A stretch of 64,000 nucleotides of DNA. Source: Roseburia rectibacter (lineage in GTDB: Bacteria; Bacillota; Clostridia; Lachnospirales; Lachnospiraceae). The stretch is taken from positions 2,507,001 through 2,571,000 of the forward strand of contig NZ_CP092473.1 of NCBI RefSeq assembly GCF_014287515.2. Direction: 5' to 3'. Made by a program: the position numbers and the translations under genes. The notes under the pieces were generated by a model. It was not told the DNA's origin. It saw only the letters and a program-made list of their open reading frames with translations, and searched no databases. This document shows positions 8,991-18,478 of the stretch, in pieces; within the stretch, counting starts at the first letter, position 1; each line of letters starts with the position of its first letter.

Positions 8991-9818
8991 TTATCCTAAT
9001 CCTCCGACAGCATTTCCCGTCTCCATCTGCTTTAAGACCTCCATCCGGTACTCTGTAGGCGTGCTTCCCACGGCACGTTTAAACACTTTAGCAAAATAAT
9101 TCGAATCCCGGTATCCGACATTCGTGCTGATATCTTTTACATTGATACGGACATCGGCAAGCAGCTGCTTTGCCTGCTCCATCCGGAACTCGGTCAGATA
9201 TACAATAAAACTCTTATCGAAACACTGCTTGAATATCTTACAGAAATACGCATCAGAATAATTCATTTCTTCTGCAACACTCTGCAGGGAAATATCTTCT
9301 TTATAATGCATACTGATATACTGTCTGATATTTTCTGCCACAGCACTCATTCTGATATTGCCGCTTTCCGGCTGGATATCTTTCTTTTTTTCCTGTTTTT
9401 TCGGTAAAATCTCTTTTCTATCTTCCCGCAATCCGTCTGTTCTCTCATTTAACAGCCGTATCGCTTCCTCTAGCACTGTAACCAGTTCCTCTTCAGTTCC
9501 CGGTTTCAGCAGATAATCCAGGGCATGTACCGAAATTGCGCGTTTTGCATAATTAAATTCATCAAATGCTGTCAGGAAAATAATGCTGCAGTCCCTGTTT
9601 TTTTCCCGGATCTGCCCTGCTGCCTCTAAACCATTCACACCAGGCATCTCAATGTCAAGCAATGCGATCTGACAGTCTTTTTCTGTAAAAAACTTTGCTG
9701 CCTCCCTGCCATTTACTGCTTCCACAACTTCTAACTGTCCGGAAAAATATTTTTTTATCGTTCTTGCGACGATCATTCTCTCTATCGGTTCATCGTCCGC
9801 CACCAACACACGGTACAT
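8991..9818 (-). CDS. Response regulator with AraC-type DNA-binding domain (YesN-like)
   Basis: Cytoplasmic transcription regulator of 275 residues. The receiver domain (~1-125) has the acidic pair in VADDEP, the phospho-acceptor Asp in ALLDIEMPGVNG and the Lys in LLKPG. The C-terminal ~100 residues are an AraC/XylS double helix-turn-helix (YFCKIFKQCFDKSF and VGYRDSNYFAKVFKRAVG). ATG at 9818 overlaps the end of the kinase gene by 29 bp. It probably activates the TRAP operon, whose promoter has a good -10 but no consensus -35. Confidence 0.9.
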   Translation of the reverse strand: MYRVLVADDEPIERMIVARTIKKYFSGQLEVVEAVNGREAAKFFTEKDCQIALLDIEMPGVNGLEAAGQIREKNRDCSIIFLTAFDEFNYAKRAISVHALDYLLKPGTEEELVTVLEEAIRLLNERTDGLREDRKEILPKKQEKKKDIQPESGNIRMSAVAENIRQYISMHYKEDISLQSVAEEMNYSDAYFCKIFKQCFDKSFIVYLTEFRMEQAKQLLADVRINVKDISTNVGYRDSNYFAKVFKRAVGSTPTEYRMEVLKQMETGNAVGGLG

Positions 9819-11307
9819 CTTCTTCTCCCACTTCCTTATGTCTGATCTGTATTTTTATGACAGTCCCGGCATCTTTCCTGCTGTAAACTTCCACATTTCC
9901 ATCCTGATACATTGCATGTATCCTCCGGTAAATATTTCCAAGTCCGATTCCAGTCTTTCCATCTTCTTTTGCCAGTTCTCTGCGCAGATGCATAAGCAGC
10001 TCATCATCCATACCCAGTCCATCGTCTCCAATCGTAATGAATATAAATTCTCCCTGCTGCCAGATATGTATCCGCACGGTTCCGCCTTCTTCCTTTTTGG
10101 AAAGTCCATGAATAATGGCATTTTCCACAAGCGGCTGAAACGTAAATGCCGGAACAATGACTTTATCCGCATCCACACGGCAGATCTTCTGATACGAGAT
10201 ACGCTCTCCAAACCGCATCTGCTGCAGATACATATAATCTTCTACAATTTTTAATTCCTGCGACAGACACACTTCCGTTTCCTGATTTTTCAGGTTATAC
10301 CGGAAAAGCGCAGATAATGCACGGATCATTTTTTCGGTCGTTGCAGCCTCTTCTAAACATGCCATTCCACCGATCACATTTAATGTATTAAACAGAAAAT
10401 GCGGGTTGATCTGGCTTTTTAACAGTTCGAGTTTGGTCATCTCCAATCGCTTTTCTGTCTCTAGTTTTTCCAATTCTTCCTCATGTAAGAGATCTAACGT
10501 CTTTCGTTTTTCTTCCAGTGCCTGAATATATTCTCCTGTCGCATATTTCATTTTATTGAATGCATGAACCAACTCCCCAAGCTCATCTTTATTGTCTACT
10601 TTTACGTCCTCTATAAAGAAATCATTTGCTGCGATTTTCTGTGATGCACGCACCAGCTTAAAAATGGGCGACATGATCGTTTCTTTCATCAACGAAGCCA
10701 TTTCCGCAATTCCAAATAACAGCAAAAGTCCGGCAAATATAACTACCATCGGTACGCTGATTAATGTCGGTACTTTTTTCTGATAGGAGATATCCCCCTC
10801 CTCGATCGTACAGTTCATCAGTATCCCGGCATACTGTCCTAAGTATTTCTGCATATCATAAACTTCGTAGAGTCTGCTGACATAATCTGTCACATTGTCT
10901 TCCATGGAAAGAATCGCATCTCTTTTCGTACAGTAAACTTCATAACTGCTGCGGATCGACCATGTTTTTGCATAACGGAGTTCTCCGACCTTACGGTACT
11001 GAAATGGCAGATCATAAACAGCATTTTTTGTCCGTTTCATGGCACGGTCTAACTCTTCTTTTTTCTCTGCATCCGGATTTCTCATATAACTTTCAAACAG
11101 CGTACTCTCCTGCTCTAATGCCTGAATCAGTTCGCTGCACTTTGCATTATCCTGTAAAATACCGTTAAAATCGACCAGTGAAAAACGAACAACCCAGACA
11201 TTAAAAACAACGGAAAGCAGGATGGTCAGACAGACCATCCCGGTAAACACTGCTATTTTCTTTTGAATGGTAAGCTCCTGCCACCATAATTTTATCCTTT
11301 TCTTCAA
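9790..11307 (-). CDS. Sensor histidine kinase (YesM-like)
   Basis: Membrane kinase of 505 residues: an N-terminal transmembrane helix (~16-36), an extracellular four-helix-like sensor region (~40-180), a second membrane helix (~185-207), a HAMP linker ending NKDELGELVHAFNKM, the His_kinase domain with QINPHFLFNTLNVIGG carrying the phospho-acceptor His, and an ATPase domain with PLVENAIIHGL and TGIGLGNIYRR. This is the architecture of YesM/LytS-family kinases that sense carbohydrates. The partner regulator is encoded downstream with a short overlap. Confidence 0.9.
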   Translation of the reverse strand: MKKRIKLWWQELTIQKKIAVFTGMVCLTILLSVVFNVWVVRFSLVDFNGILQDNAKCSELIQALEQESTLFESYMRNPDAEKKEELDRAMKRTKNAVYDLPFQYRKVGELRYAKTWSIRSSYEVYCTKRDAILSMEDNVTDYVSRLYEVYDMQKYLGQYAGILMNCTIEEGDISYQKKVPTLISVPMVVIFAGLLLLFGIAEMASLMKETIMSPIFKLVRASQKIAANDFFIEDVKVDNKDELGELVHAFNKMKYATGEYIQALEEKRKTLDLLHEEELEKLETEKRLEMTKLELLKSQINPHFLFNTLNVIGGMACLEEAATTEKMIRALSALFRYNLKNQETEVCLSQELKIVEDYMYLQQMRFGERISYQKICRVDADKVIVPAFTFQPLVENAIIHGLSKKEEGGTVRIHIWQQGEFIFITIGDDGLGMDDELLMHLRRELAKEDGKTGIGLGNIYRRIHAMYQDGNVEVYSRKDAGTVIKIQIRHKEVGEEDVPCVGGGR

Positions 11308-11364
11308 GCTGTTGTCCCATCCTGCTTTTTTATCCGCTTCGCTGCTATAGCAAGCCTGTATTTT

Positions 11365-11838
11365 TTAATTAGCTGCTGCGATCTTTTCTTTTGCAAATGT
11401 ATAAAATTCTTCTTTCTGTGCTCCTAAAATACGGTTTGTAAGCATATATCCATGTCTTGCATCAGAAAAAACGATCATCATGCCAGGTTCTTTTGACACC
11501 CGCAGCTTTCTCCAGCCAATGCTCTCTTTCTCTTTTCCCACTGTCACATGGAGTCCTGCATCATCAAATGAAAGATTCACATCTTTTGGCATTGTTTTTG
11601 CCTGACCTTTCGCTTTCAGGTAGATTGCAATCGGCTGAACCACAGGAAACAGCAGACATCCAAAGAGCATCAGCATCTGCATCAGATCTCCGGAGCTTTT
11701 GAAAAATTTTGCTGTAAATAAAATCATCGCCACCGTAAAGACCATGTTACAGACTCCTGCCACCGAACGGTAAGTCCGGCTCATTGTTAATTTAAAGAAG
11801 TCTCCTGCAGTTACTTCGCTCTTAAACTGGTATGTCAT
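11365..11838 (-). CDS. YcxB-like membrane protein
   Basis: A 157-residue protein with two membrane segments (~28-47 and ~53-72) followed by a soluble part with SFDDAGLHVTVGKEKESIGW, a pattern typical of the YcxB-like family of unknown function. Start ATG at 11838. It sits between the TRAP permease genes and the two-component genes, all on the minus strand, so it is likely cotranscribed. No enzymatic motif is visible. Any role in sensing or uptake is speculative. Confidence 0.6.
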   Translation of the reverse strand: MTYQFKSEVTAGDFFKLTMSRTYRSVAGVCNMVFTVAMILFTAKFFKSSGDLMQMLMLFGCLLFPVVQPIAIYLKAKGQAKTMPKDVNLSFDDAGLHVTVGKEKESIGWRKLRVSKEPGMMIVFSDARHGYMLTNRILGAQKEEFYTFAKEKIAAAN

Positions 11839-11862
11839 GCCAATCCCCCTATCATTTCAAAC

Positions 11863-13167
11863 TCATCCGCCGTAGCCGCCTAATACTCTCGGTAACAGAA
11901 GGCTGACTTCCGGAACGAATGTGAGTAACAGTAATACAATAATCATACATACATAGAATGGAAGTGTTGCCTTTACGACACGTTCCATTTTTACACCACT
12001 GACTGCGGAACCGATGAATAATACGGAACCAACCGGCGGTGTCAAAAGACCAATACCACAGTTTAATACCATGATAATACCGAACTGTACCGGATCAATA
12101 CCGATGGAAGTTGCGATCGGCAGTAAGATCGGTGTTGCGATCAGGATAATCGGCGCCATATCCATGATACAGCCAAGGAATAAAAGAATCAAGTCAATCA
12201 ACAGTGCAATTACGATCGGGTTTGTAGAAAATCCTACGATTGCATTTGCTACCATATCAGGTACATGTAATGTGGTCAGGCAGTAACCGAAGATACTGGA
12301 AGTTGCAATCAGGATCAATACGATCGATAACGTATCAATGCACTGCTCTAAACATTTCCATACACCTTTCCAGTTGAGGCCTTTATAAATATACACACTG
12401 ACGATCAAACTATAAAATACTGCGATTGCTGCTGATTCAGTTGCAGTAAACCATCCGGCTACTACACCGACAACTACGATAACAACGGCTGCGAGTGCCC
12501 AGATAGAAACTCCGATCTGTTTTAATAATGCTTTAAAGCTGAATTTTTCTCCCTTCGGATAATGTCTCTTCTTAGAAATAATATAAGAACCTACCATCAG
12601 GGAAACTGCAAGCAATGCACCTGGCAGATAACCAGCAAGGAAAAGGCTTCCTACGGAAATACCACCTGCTGACATTGCATAGATAACCATGTTGTGACTT
12701 GGAGGAACTAAAAGTCCTTCACAGGAAGAAGTAATTGTTACTGCGGTAGAAAAATCATCATCATATCCCTGGTCTACCATCATAGGGATCATGATACTTC
12801 CGATGGAAGCGGTATCAGCCGATGCAGATCCGGAAATTCCACCAAAGAAATAAGATGCTACGATATTTACCATTGCCATACCGCCTGTCATCCATCCAAC
12901 ACAGGCATTGGCAAGTGCGATCAGTTTTTCTGAAATACCACCGGTACCCATCAGTACACCCATCGTGATAAAGAATGGTACTGCCATCAAACTGAAAGAA
13001 CTGATTCCTTTTACCATCTGCTGACAGATCGTAGTAAGCGGTAATCCCTGTGTCAGTAAGCAAAGCAGTGATGACAATGCAACTGCATATGCAATTGGAA
13101 ATCTAAGGAGTATCATTACTAAAAAGCTGATCAGCAATACTGCGATTGCAATTCCTTGTGCGCTCAT
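11863..13167 (-). CDS. dctM: TRAP transporter large permease (DctM family)
   Basis: Integral membrane permease of 434 residues with about 12 hydrophobic segments. It carries TRAP large-subunit features such as GGISGSASADTASIGSIMIP, PPSHNMVIYA and NCGIGLLTPPVGSVLFIGSA. It should import an organic acid with Na+ or H+ coupling, using ligand delivered by the DctP receptor. Its ATG overlaps the dctQ stop by one base (TAATG), as is usual for dctQM pairs. Confidence 0.93.
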   Translation of the reverse strand: MSAQGIAIAVLLISFLVMILLRFPIAYAVALSSLLCLLTQGLPLTTICQQMVKGISSFSLMAVPFFITMGVLMGTGGISEKLIALANACVGWMTGGMAMVNIVASYFFGGISGSASADTASIGSIMIPMMVDQGYDDDFSTAVTITSSCEGLLVPPSHNMVIYAMSAGGISVGSLFLAGYLPGALLAVSLMVGSYIISKKRHYPKGEKFSFKALLKQIGVSIWALAAVVIVVVGVVAGWFTATESAAIAVFYSLIVSVYIYKGLNWKGVWKCLEQCIDTLSIVLILIATSSIFGYCLTTLHVPDMVANAIVGFSTNPIVIALLIDLILLFLGCIMDMAPIILIATPILLPIATSIGIDPVQFGIIMVLNCGIGLLTPPVGSVLFIGSAVSGVKMERVVKATLPFYVCMIIVLLLLTFVPEVSLLLPRVLGGYGG

Positions 13168-13688
13168 TATTTATCCTCCTTTACAAAAATTCCTTTGATA
13201 TGGTTATAAACTGCTTCAATCTCAAATACCACCATTGCAATTCCTGCAAGTGGAATCGGGAAATACATCCAGAATTTTGAAACACTTGGCATACTTACAT
13301 AATTTCCTTTTGCACCGATCTGGACTGCATAGGAAAAGCCAACTGTGATCATTATCACACCAAGGATCAATACTGCTACATCTGCAAAAATATCCAGTGC
13401 ACGGATCACAGATTTTGGCAGATACTGATCAAATGCTGTCATACGGATATGTGCATTTCTTCTTATTGCAAGTGCTGCAGATAATACTGCCATATAAGAC
13501 ATCAGTGTCAGAACGACTTCCTCACTCCATGCCGGATCCGGCACAAACGAAACGTATCTTCCGACAACGCAGACACTTGTGATCACAAGATCTGCCGTCA
13601 GCAATAATTTACATATGAATAAAACGACCTTATATGTAATGTCATATGCCGGTTTTATTTTATCAATGGTCTGAAAAAATTTTGGCAT
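13167..13688 (-). CDS. dctQ: TRAP transporter small permease (DctQ family)
   Basis: Small four-helix membrane subunit of 173 residues that partners DctM. Four hydrophobic segments are visible and the loop SAALAIRRNAHIRM is the characteristic DctQ cytoplasmic motif. ATG at 13688 follows AAAGGAGGAAGATAG, a strong ribosome-binding site. It is separated from the receptor gene by a strong hairpin at 13730-13769. Confidence 0.92.
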   Translation of the reverse strand: MPKFFQTIDKIKPAYDITYKVVLFICKLLLTADLVITSVCVVGRYVSFVPDPAWSEEVVLTLMSYMAVLSAALAIRRNAHIRMTAFDQYLPKSVIRALDIFADVAVLILGVIMITVGFSYAVQIGAKGNYVSMPSVSKFWMYFPIPLAGIAMVVFEIEAVYNHIKGIFVKEDK

Positions 13689-13729
13689 AAACTATCTTCC
13701 TCCTTTAAAATAATTCCTTTTTCTTTAGA

Positions 13730-13769
13730 AAAGGAGCACAGAGAGCAGGTATTCTCTCTGTGCTCCTTT
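13730..13769 (-). terminator. Strong hairpin between dctP and dctQ; partial terminator or mRNA stabiliser
   Basis: A perfect 16-bp inverted repeat (13730-13745 with 13754-13769; arm sequence AAAGGAGCACAGAGAG) with an 8-base loop. On the minus strand it is followed by a short T-rich run (TTTTCT). Being between the first gene (receptor) and the permease genes, it fits the common device that keeps binding-protein mRNA more abundant than permease mRNA. Confidence 0.75.
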
Positions 13770-13813
13770 GGTACATCACATCAGACTCTGTGTGTCCGAT
13801 CACATTTTTTTAA

Positions 13814-14944
13814 TTAGTTTGCCATATCAAGGATCTTCTGATATAACTCTTTGTTATCTTTTGTTGCTTCTTCAATAACATCTTTACAAGCATCCTGCCA
13901 TGGTTTGATGTCATCTACTTCAATAACGTTGCATCCGTCTGCTTTTAACTCGTCTAAGATCTTGTTCTCTGTCTCTTCAGAAATCTTACGGTTGTACTGG
14001 GACGCATACTCACCAGCCTCTGTTAATACATCCTGCTGTTCCGGTGTTAATTTATCCCATGCTTCATCTGTGATGACTACCTGGATTGCTCCTAATGTAT
14101 GTCCGTCTAAGATAATGTTGTTTGCAACTTCCGGGAATGCATTTGCCTGATAGTTTGCGATCGGCTGCTCTGCTGCATCAACAACGCCTGTCTGTAATGC
14201 GGAATATAACTCACCCATGGCAACAACGGTCGGGTTTGCTCCAAGTGCTTCAACCATACCTGTCATGATCGGGTCATTTGATACACGGATCTTCATTCCT
14301 GCAAGATCTTCCATTCCGGAGATCGGTTTCACGGTAAAGAAATGACGGAAACCTTCTTCTCCGTAGAACAGTCCGCGGATACCGCTTCCGTTCTCATGCG
14401 GCTCAAGCAAAAATTCCTGTGCCAGATCAGATGTTGCGAAGTTCCAGAAATGATCTCTGTTTACAAATGTGAATGGTACGGATAAAAGGCTGGATTTTTC
14501 TCCGCCATAGCTTGTCAGTGCGAATGCAGAGATACGAGCCATATCAATCGTGCCGCCTCCGCCAAGCATGGTATCTAAGACATCTGACTCAGCTCCTAAT
14601 ACACCGTTTGCCTGGATATCGATTGTGATGCTTCCGCCGGAAAGCTCTTCTACTTTGTCTTTGAATGCGGTAGCTGTCTGTCCAACAATGGTTCCCTCTA
14701 ACGGGTTAACCTCAGCATATACAAGTGTCACTGCCGGTCCAACCGGTTCTGTTGCGCTATCGCCTGTGGATGCTGCTTCTGTCGTTGTGTCTGCTGCTTC
14801 TGCATCTGATGTACCTGCATCCGATGTTGCTGCATTTGTTGTTCCGCTGTTGCCTGTCGCTGTGTTCGGTGACTGTAAGCCACACGCTGTCATGGAAAAT
14901 ACCATTGCTGCACATACGATTGCAGATAAAACTTTTTTCTTCAT
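13814..14944 (-). CDS. dctP: TRAP transporter solute-binding lipoprotein (DctP family)
   Basis: Receptor of a dicarboxylate/sugar-acid type TRAP importer, 376 residues. The signal peptide ends in VFSMTACG, a lipobox whose Cys should be lipidated. A Ser/Thr/Ala/Glu-rich linker (~25-65) precedes the DctP domain, with GMKIRVSNDPIM containing the conserved ligand Arg and YSALQTGVVDAAEQP. I chose ATG at 14944 because AGGAGGG lies 6 bases upstream; the reading frame continues upstream without a better site. It is first in the dctPQM transcript. Confidence 0.92.
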   Translation of the reverse strand: MKKKVLSAIVCAAMVFSMTACGLQSPNTATGNSGTTNAATSDAGTSDAEAADTTTEAASTGDSATEPVGPAVTLVYAEVNPLEGTIVGQTATAFKDKVEELSGGSITIDIQANGVLGAESDVLDTMLGGGGTIDMARISAFALTSYGGEKSSLLSVPFTFVNRDHFWNFATSDLAQEFLLEPHENGSGIRGLFYGEEGFRHFFTVKPISGMEDLAGMKIRVSNDPIMTGMVEALGANPTVVAMGELYSALQTGVVDAAEQPIANYQANAFPEVANNIILDGHTLGAIQVVITDEAWDKLTPEQQDVLTEAGEYASQYNRKISEETENKILDELKADGCNVIEVDDIKPWQDACKDVIEEATKDNKELYQKILDMAN

Positions 14945-15016
14945 AAGAAACCCTCCTGTAATTGGTTGATATATTTGCTGCGCTGCCCCTCTTTGCCGCT
15001 GCAACTTTATGTATTT

Positions 15017-15045
15017 ATTATAAGAGGAATTTTTAACAAAGAAAA
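15017..15045 (-). promoter_or_regulatory. Probable promoter of the dctPQM operon
   Basis: On the minus strand a consensus TATAAT -10 (15017-15022) is preceded at 17 bp by TTTTCT, a poor -35. A good -10 without a -35 suits an activator-dependent promoter, in line with the AraC-type response regulator encoded downstream. Confidence 0.45.
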
Positions 15046-15250
15046 CCGTATTATTTTTACATTGTTAGCACATTCTTAACATTCTTTAGAATTTATTAAT
15101 ATTTTTTTGATACTTTTGTACAGTATATATACATTTTTTCTATTTTTATATGTAGAACTAAACAAAAAAACCACAATCCGCAGGTCGCCTTGCAGACACC
15201 TCATAATTTTGTTATGCTCCTTACAAACCATGCAGCATGGAGGTACAAAA

Positions 15251-16066
15251 TTGAAAGAAGAATATTACCAGATCGGTGAGGTCAGCAAAATCACCGGTAT
15301 TTCCAAAGATACGTTACATTTTTATACGAAGGCAGGTCTCGTGACACCCGACTATATCAACCCTGACAATCATTACCATTATTATTCCCGCTGGAACATG
15401 TATCAGCTTGATATCATTACCACCTGCAGGAATCTTGGCATACCGCTCGATAAAGTACGACAGATCATTTCCTCGAAAGATAACGATAAAGTTGTTCATC
15501 TTCTGATGGAATACCGCAAAGAAGCCTTACGTTTAAGCGAATATTATGCGCAGGTTGCAGACGATATCCTCTGGTATGATTCCGAAAATGAACATATCAA
15601 AGCCCAGACCCCGTCACATAAAATCCAGGTCAGATATCTAGAACAGGAAACGGTCATCGCCGGAAGCCTGACACGCGAGGATTCTTCCTACCATGCCAAT
15701 CTGCAGGAGGTCTTAAAGCAGGAATTTCAACAAACACATTTTGTCCGTAGAAAATACGGATACTTTCTGGATCCGGACCGTCTTTTACAAAATGATCTCC
15801 TCAAATGCCGGGAATACATGAAACTGCCGAACGGGGATTACTCTTCTATCAACCCCGAACACCTCTATACACTTCCCGCCGGGGATTATGCAGTATTTAC
15901 CGTTCAGATTCAGGATGAGACTGCTGACTTTTCGCCACTGCTTGATTTTCTTTCATCAGAGGGCTTTACGACCGACATCGTGTTTGCCGAGGAAATCGGT
16001 TTTCAGCTTTTTAAATATATCCATAATTATTATTGTGAGATCAAAGCTCATCTGATAAAAAAATAA
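15251..16066 (+). CDS. MerR family transcriptional regulator with C-terminal effector domain
   Basis: Multidrug-sensing type regulator of 271 residues. The N-terminal winged helix-turn-helix YYQIGEVSKITGISKDTLHF is followed by a long dimerisation helix and a GyrI/BmrR-like effector-binding domain (~130-271). The start is TTG at 15251, since GGAGGT lies 6 bases upstream and the DNA-binding domain begins right there. It precedes a MATE exporter gene whose promoter has the MerR-type geometry, so that gene is the likely target. Confidence 0.85.
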   Translation: MKEEYYQIGEVSKITGISKDTLHFYTKAGLVTPDYINPDNHYHYYSRWNMYQLDIITTCRNLGIPLDKVRQIISSKDNDKVVHLLMEYRKEALRLSEYYAQVADDILWYDSENEHIKAQTPSHKIQVRYLEQETVIAGSLTREDSSYHANLQEVLKQEFQQTHFVRRKYGYFLDPDRLLQNDLLKCREYMKLPNGDYSSINPEHLYTLPAGDYAVFTVQIQDETADFSPLLDFLSSEGFTTDIVFAEEIGFQLFKYIHNYYCEIKAHLIKK

Positions 16067-16074
16067 TTTTTCTC

Positions 16075-16139
16075 TTGACCGTGTAGTTACTCCATGCTTT
16101 AGAATGTTCCTCGAAATACATGACATGCGAGGAACATTC
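16075..16139 (+). promoter_or_regulatory. MerR-type promoter with 19-bp spacer and hairpin leader for the MATE gene
   Basis: TTGACC (16075-16080) and TAGAAT (16100-16105) are separated by 19 bp, the overlong spacing typical of promoters activated by MerR proteins. The spacer holds an imperfect dyad TGTAGT-T-ACTCCA (16082-16094). Directly downstream a perfect 12-bp inverted repeat (16102-16113 with 16128-16139) spans the leader, and its 3' arm contains the GAGGA ribosome-binding site. Confidence 0.75.
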
Positions 16140-16141
16140 CT

Positions 16142-17434
16142 ATGGATATGGAACATACATCAATTCCAAAACTCTTATTAAAATTATCGCCACCGGTAAT
16201 GCTGGCACTGCTGATACAGTCGATCTACAATATTGTGGACAGTTTTTTTGTGGCAAAATATTCTGCAGTCGGATTGACTGCTTTATCCATCATATATCCG
16301 ATCCAGCTTTTAATGGTAGCACTCGCCACCGGAACAGGTGCCGGTGTCAATATTTTAATTTCAAGGTTAGACGGACTGGGAAGATCAAAAGAACAGCATC
16401 AGGTCATCAAAAGCGGACTTTTGCTTACGCTCTTTCATTTTCTTATTTTCGCTGTGGCCGGGACTATGCTAGCTGAATTTTATTTTCAGATTTCTACAGA
16501 TAACCTTGCGGTTGCAAAGGATGGAATTATTTATACAAAAATTATTTTTATCGGTTCTCTCGGGCTTTTTGTTGAATCCATCTGTACCAAGATTTTACAG
16601 GCAAGAGGAAACATGGTCATCCCAATGATCGCCCAGATAACCGGTTCCCTGTTAAATATCATACTTGATCTTTTTCTTATTTTCGGACTTACCGGTTTTC
16701 CAGAACTTGGCATTGCAGGCGCTGCCATCGCAACCGTGATCGGACAGTGGGCAGCCATGTTTATTACACTGATCGCTGTTATACGGAAATATTCTCTTCG
16801 CGGCAGGTTTCAGATATCTGTCTGTAAACAGATCTACCAGAATGGCATTGGCTCCATTGTGACGCAGTCGCTTTTTACACTTTATATTGTAGGTCTTAAT
16901 ATGATTTTAAAGGGATTTACCGAAGATGCCGTGACGGTGCTTGGCATTTATTATAAGATACAGTCTTTCTTTTTTATTCCGCTGCTTGGATTTCAGCAGG
17001 TGCTGCTTCCGCTTATCAGCTACAATTACGGTGCCGGTAAAATATCACGCACAAAAGATATTTTGAAATTCGCATCCATCGTTTCTTGCTGCATTATGAC
17101 GGTTGCAACTATGATCTTTTTTGCCTTTCCGCACCTTTTGATAGCAATTTTCTCCACCAGTCCTGCACTGTTAAACATCGGCAGTTATGCGCTGCGTGTT
17201 ATCTCGATCAGCTTTATTTTTGCAGGACTTACTATTGTTATCACTTCATATCTGCAGGGAATTGCCCGTATGCAGGCAAGCATCTTTATCATTGTGCTGC
17301 GGCAGGTGTTTTTGCTGGTGCCATTGGCATGGGTGCTTCATTTTTGGGGACTTAACGCAGTCTGGTGGACATTTCCGCTGACGGAAGTGATCGCATGCGT
17401 GGCAGGGATCATCTGTGTGAAAATGTTTCGTTAA
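16142..17434 (+). CDS. MATE family efflux transporter
   Basis: Membrane antiporter of 430 residues with about 12 transmembrane segments in the two-bundle MATE pattern. Typical stretches include NIVDSFFVAKYSAVGLTALS near the N-terminus and LLPLISYNYGAGKISRTKD in the second half. It is expected to export cationic drugs or metabolites in exchange for Na+ or H+. It ends somewhat short for the family, and its stop codon lies at the border of the palindromic element starting at 17433, so the element may have replaced its last residues. Control by the upstream MerR regulator is likely. Confidence 0.9.
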   Translation: MDMEHTSIPKLLLKLSPPVMLALLIQSIYNIVDSFFVAKYSAVGLTALSIIYPIQLLMVALATGTGAGVNILISRLDGLGRSKEQHQVIKSGLLLTLFHFLIFAVAGTMLAEFYFQISTDNLAVAKDGIIYTKIIFIGSLGLFVESICTKILQARGNMVIPMIAQITGSLLNIILDLFLIFGLTGFPELGIAGAAIATVIGQWAAMFITLIAVIRKYSLRGRFQISVCKQIYQNGIGSIVTQSLFTLYIVGLNMILKGFTEDAVTVLGIYYKIQSFFFIPLLGFQQVLLPLISYNYGAGKISRTKDILKFASIVSCCIMTVATMIFFAFPHLLIAIFSTSPALLNIGSYALRVISISFIFAGLTIVITSYLQGIARMQASIFIIVLRQVFLLVPLAWVLHFWGLNAVWWTFPLTEVIACVAGIICVKMFR

Positions 17435-18478
17435 CTGCCTGACAAATGCTGGTTTGCGGGTGACATGAGTTTCCTCGTGTAGGGTGGTTCCGGGGGTTTT
17501 CGATTGGCAAATTGCATCAAGCCGGGACTGTTTTGTTCCGTTGTCCGAAAATAAGAAAGTCTAAGTATGCCTGATTTATATTGTGGCGGAGTGACGTGTG
17601 CGTCCTAAATGTGCCGTCCGGGCACATTAGGACTTGTGCTGCCGTCCATGGCAGCACAACACTGTATTGTGAACAGGCATACAAAGACTTTCTAATTTTC
17701 TCCCAAAGTCACAAAACGAGTCCTGGCTTGATGCAATTTGCCAGCCGCAAGGTTGTGAACCACCCTTCGCCGGGGAACTCATTTTACAACCTTGAGGGAC
17801 GTAAATTTTTAGTGTTTTTATGTCTGAATCTGTTTAAAAAAATATTTCCAAATAACTATGTATAATAGATTATTATTGGTTTGATAATACTGGAAAACCT
17901 CAATGTATCCCGTTATGCCTACTTTTATTGCCATACACATTTGAAAAATATTCTGTGTTATTTTGTCTGACAATTTACGAAACAATTCATGTAGTACAAT
18001 GTAGCAGATGAAACTTCAGACAAGTCATCAGGCTGAATATCAATGATACAGCACATTAGGATTTTAAGCATATTTCCATTCGTGCGAATATCAAAAATTC
18101 ACACCCGCGCCCCCATTTTGAGATGAACCGCCCACCCAAATGGTGTTCACAACCTGACGATTGGCATCTTGCGCAAAGCCGAAGCTAATTTTGTGACTTT
18201 GGGAGAAAATTAGAAAATCTTAGTATGCCTGTCTACACACAGTGATGTTCTGCCACGGATGGCAGAACAAGGCGGCATCGAGTCATGGATGACTCGTTGT
18301 TGCCGTTCACGTCACTCCACCATAACTTGAATCAGGCATACCTAGACTTTTCTTATTTTCGGACAACGGAACCAAAATTAACTCCGGCTTTGCGCAAGAC
18401 GCCACTCACAGACCTGCGACACACCATTGGGACGGGCGATTTATTTCATAAACAAACCAGCATTGGGCGGGTTGTTTA
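17433..18478. repeat. Nested-palindrome structured element, copy 1
   Basis: About 1.05 kb of non-coding DNA between two convergent genes. It consists of two arms inverted relative to each other: A1 (~17440-17800) and B1 (~18090-18478). Each arm is itself a long imperfect hairpin: in A1, 17506-17523 pairs perfectly with 17725-17742, and 17547-17573 pairs with 17674-17700. Inside are two small hairpins (17602-17633 and 17635-17658). In B1, 18205-18231 pairs with 18333-18360, with inner hairpins at 18247-18268 and 18279-18296. A second copy is at 22583-23590. No transposase, ribosome-binding site or credible reading frame was found in it. Confidence 0.85.

Noticed and set aside
17581..17865. Reading frames inside palindromic element copy 1 (and the similar ones in copy 2)
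   Set aside because: They read through hairpin stems, start at TTG or lack ribosome-binding sites, and are not conserved in frame between the two copies.
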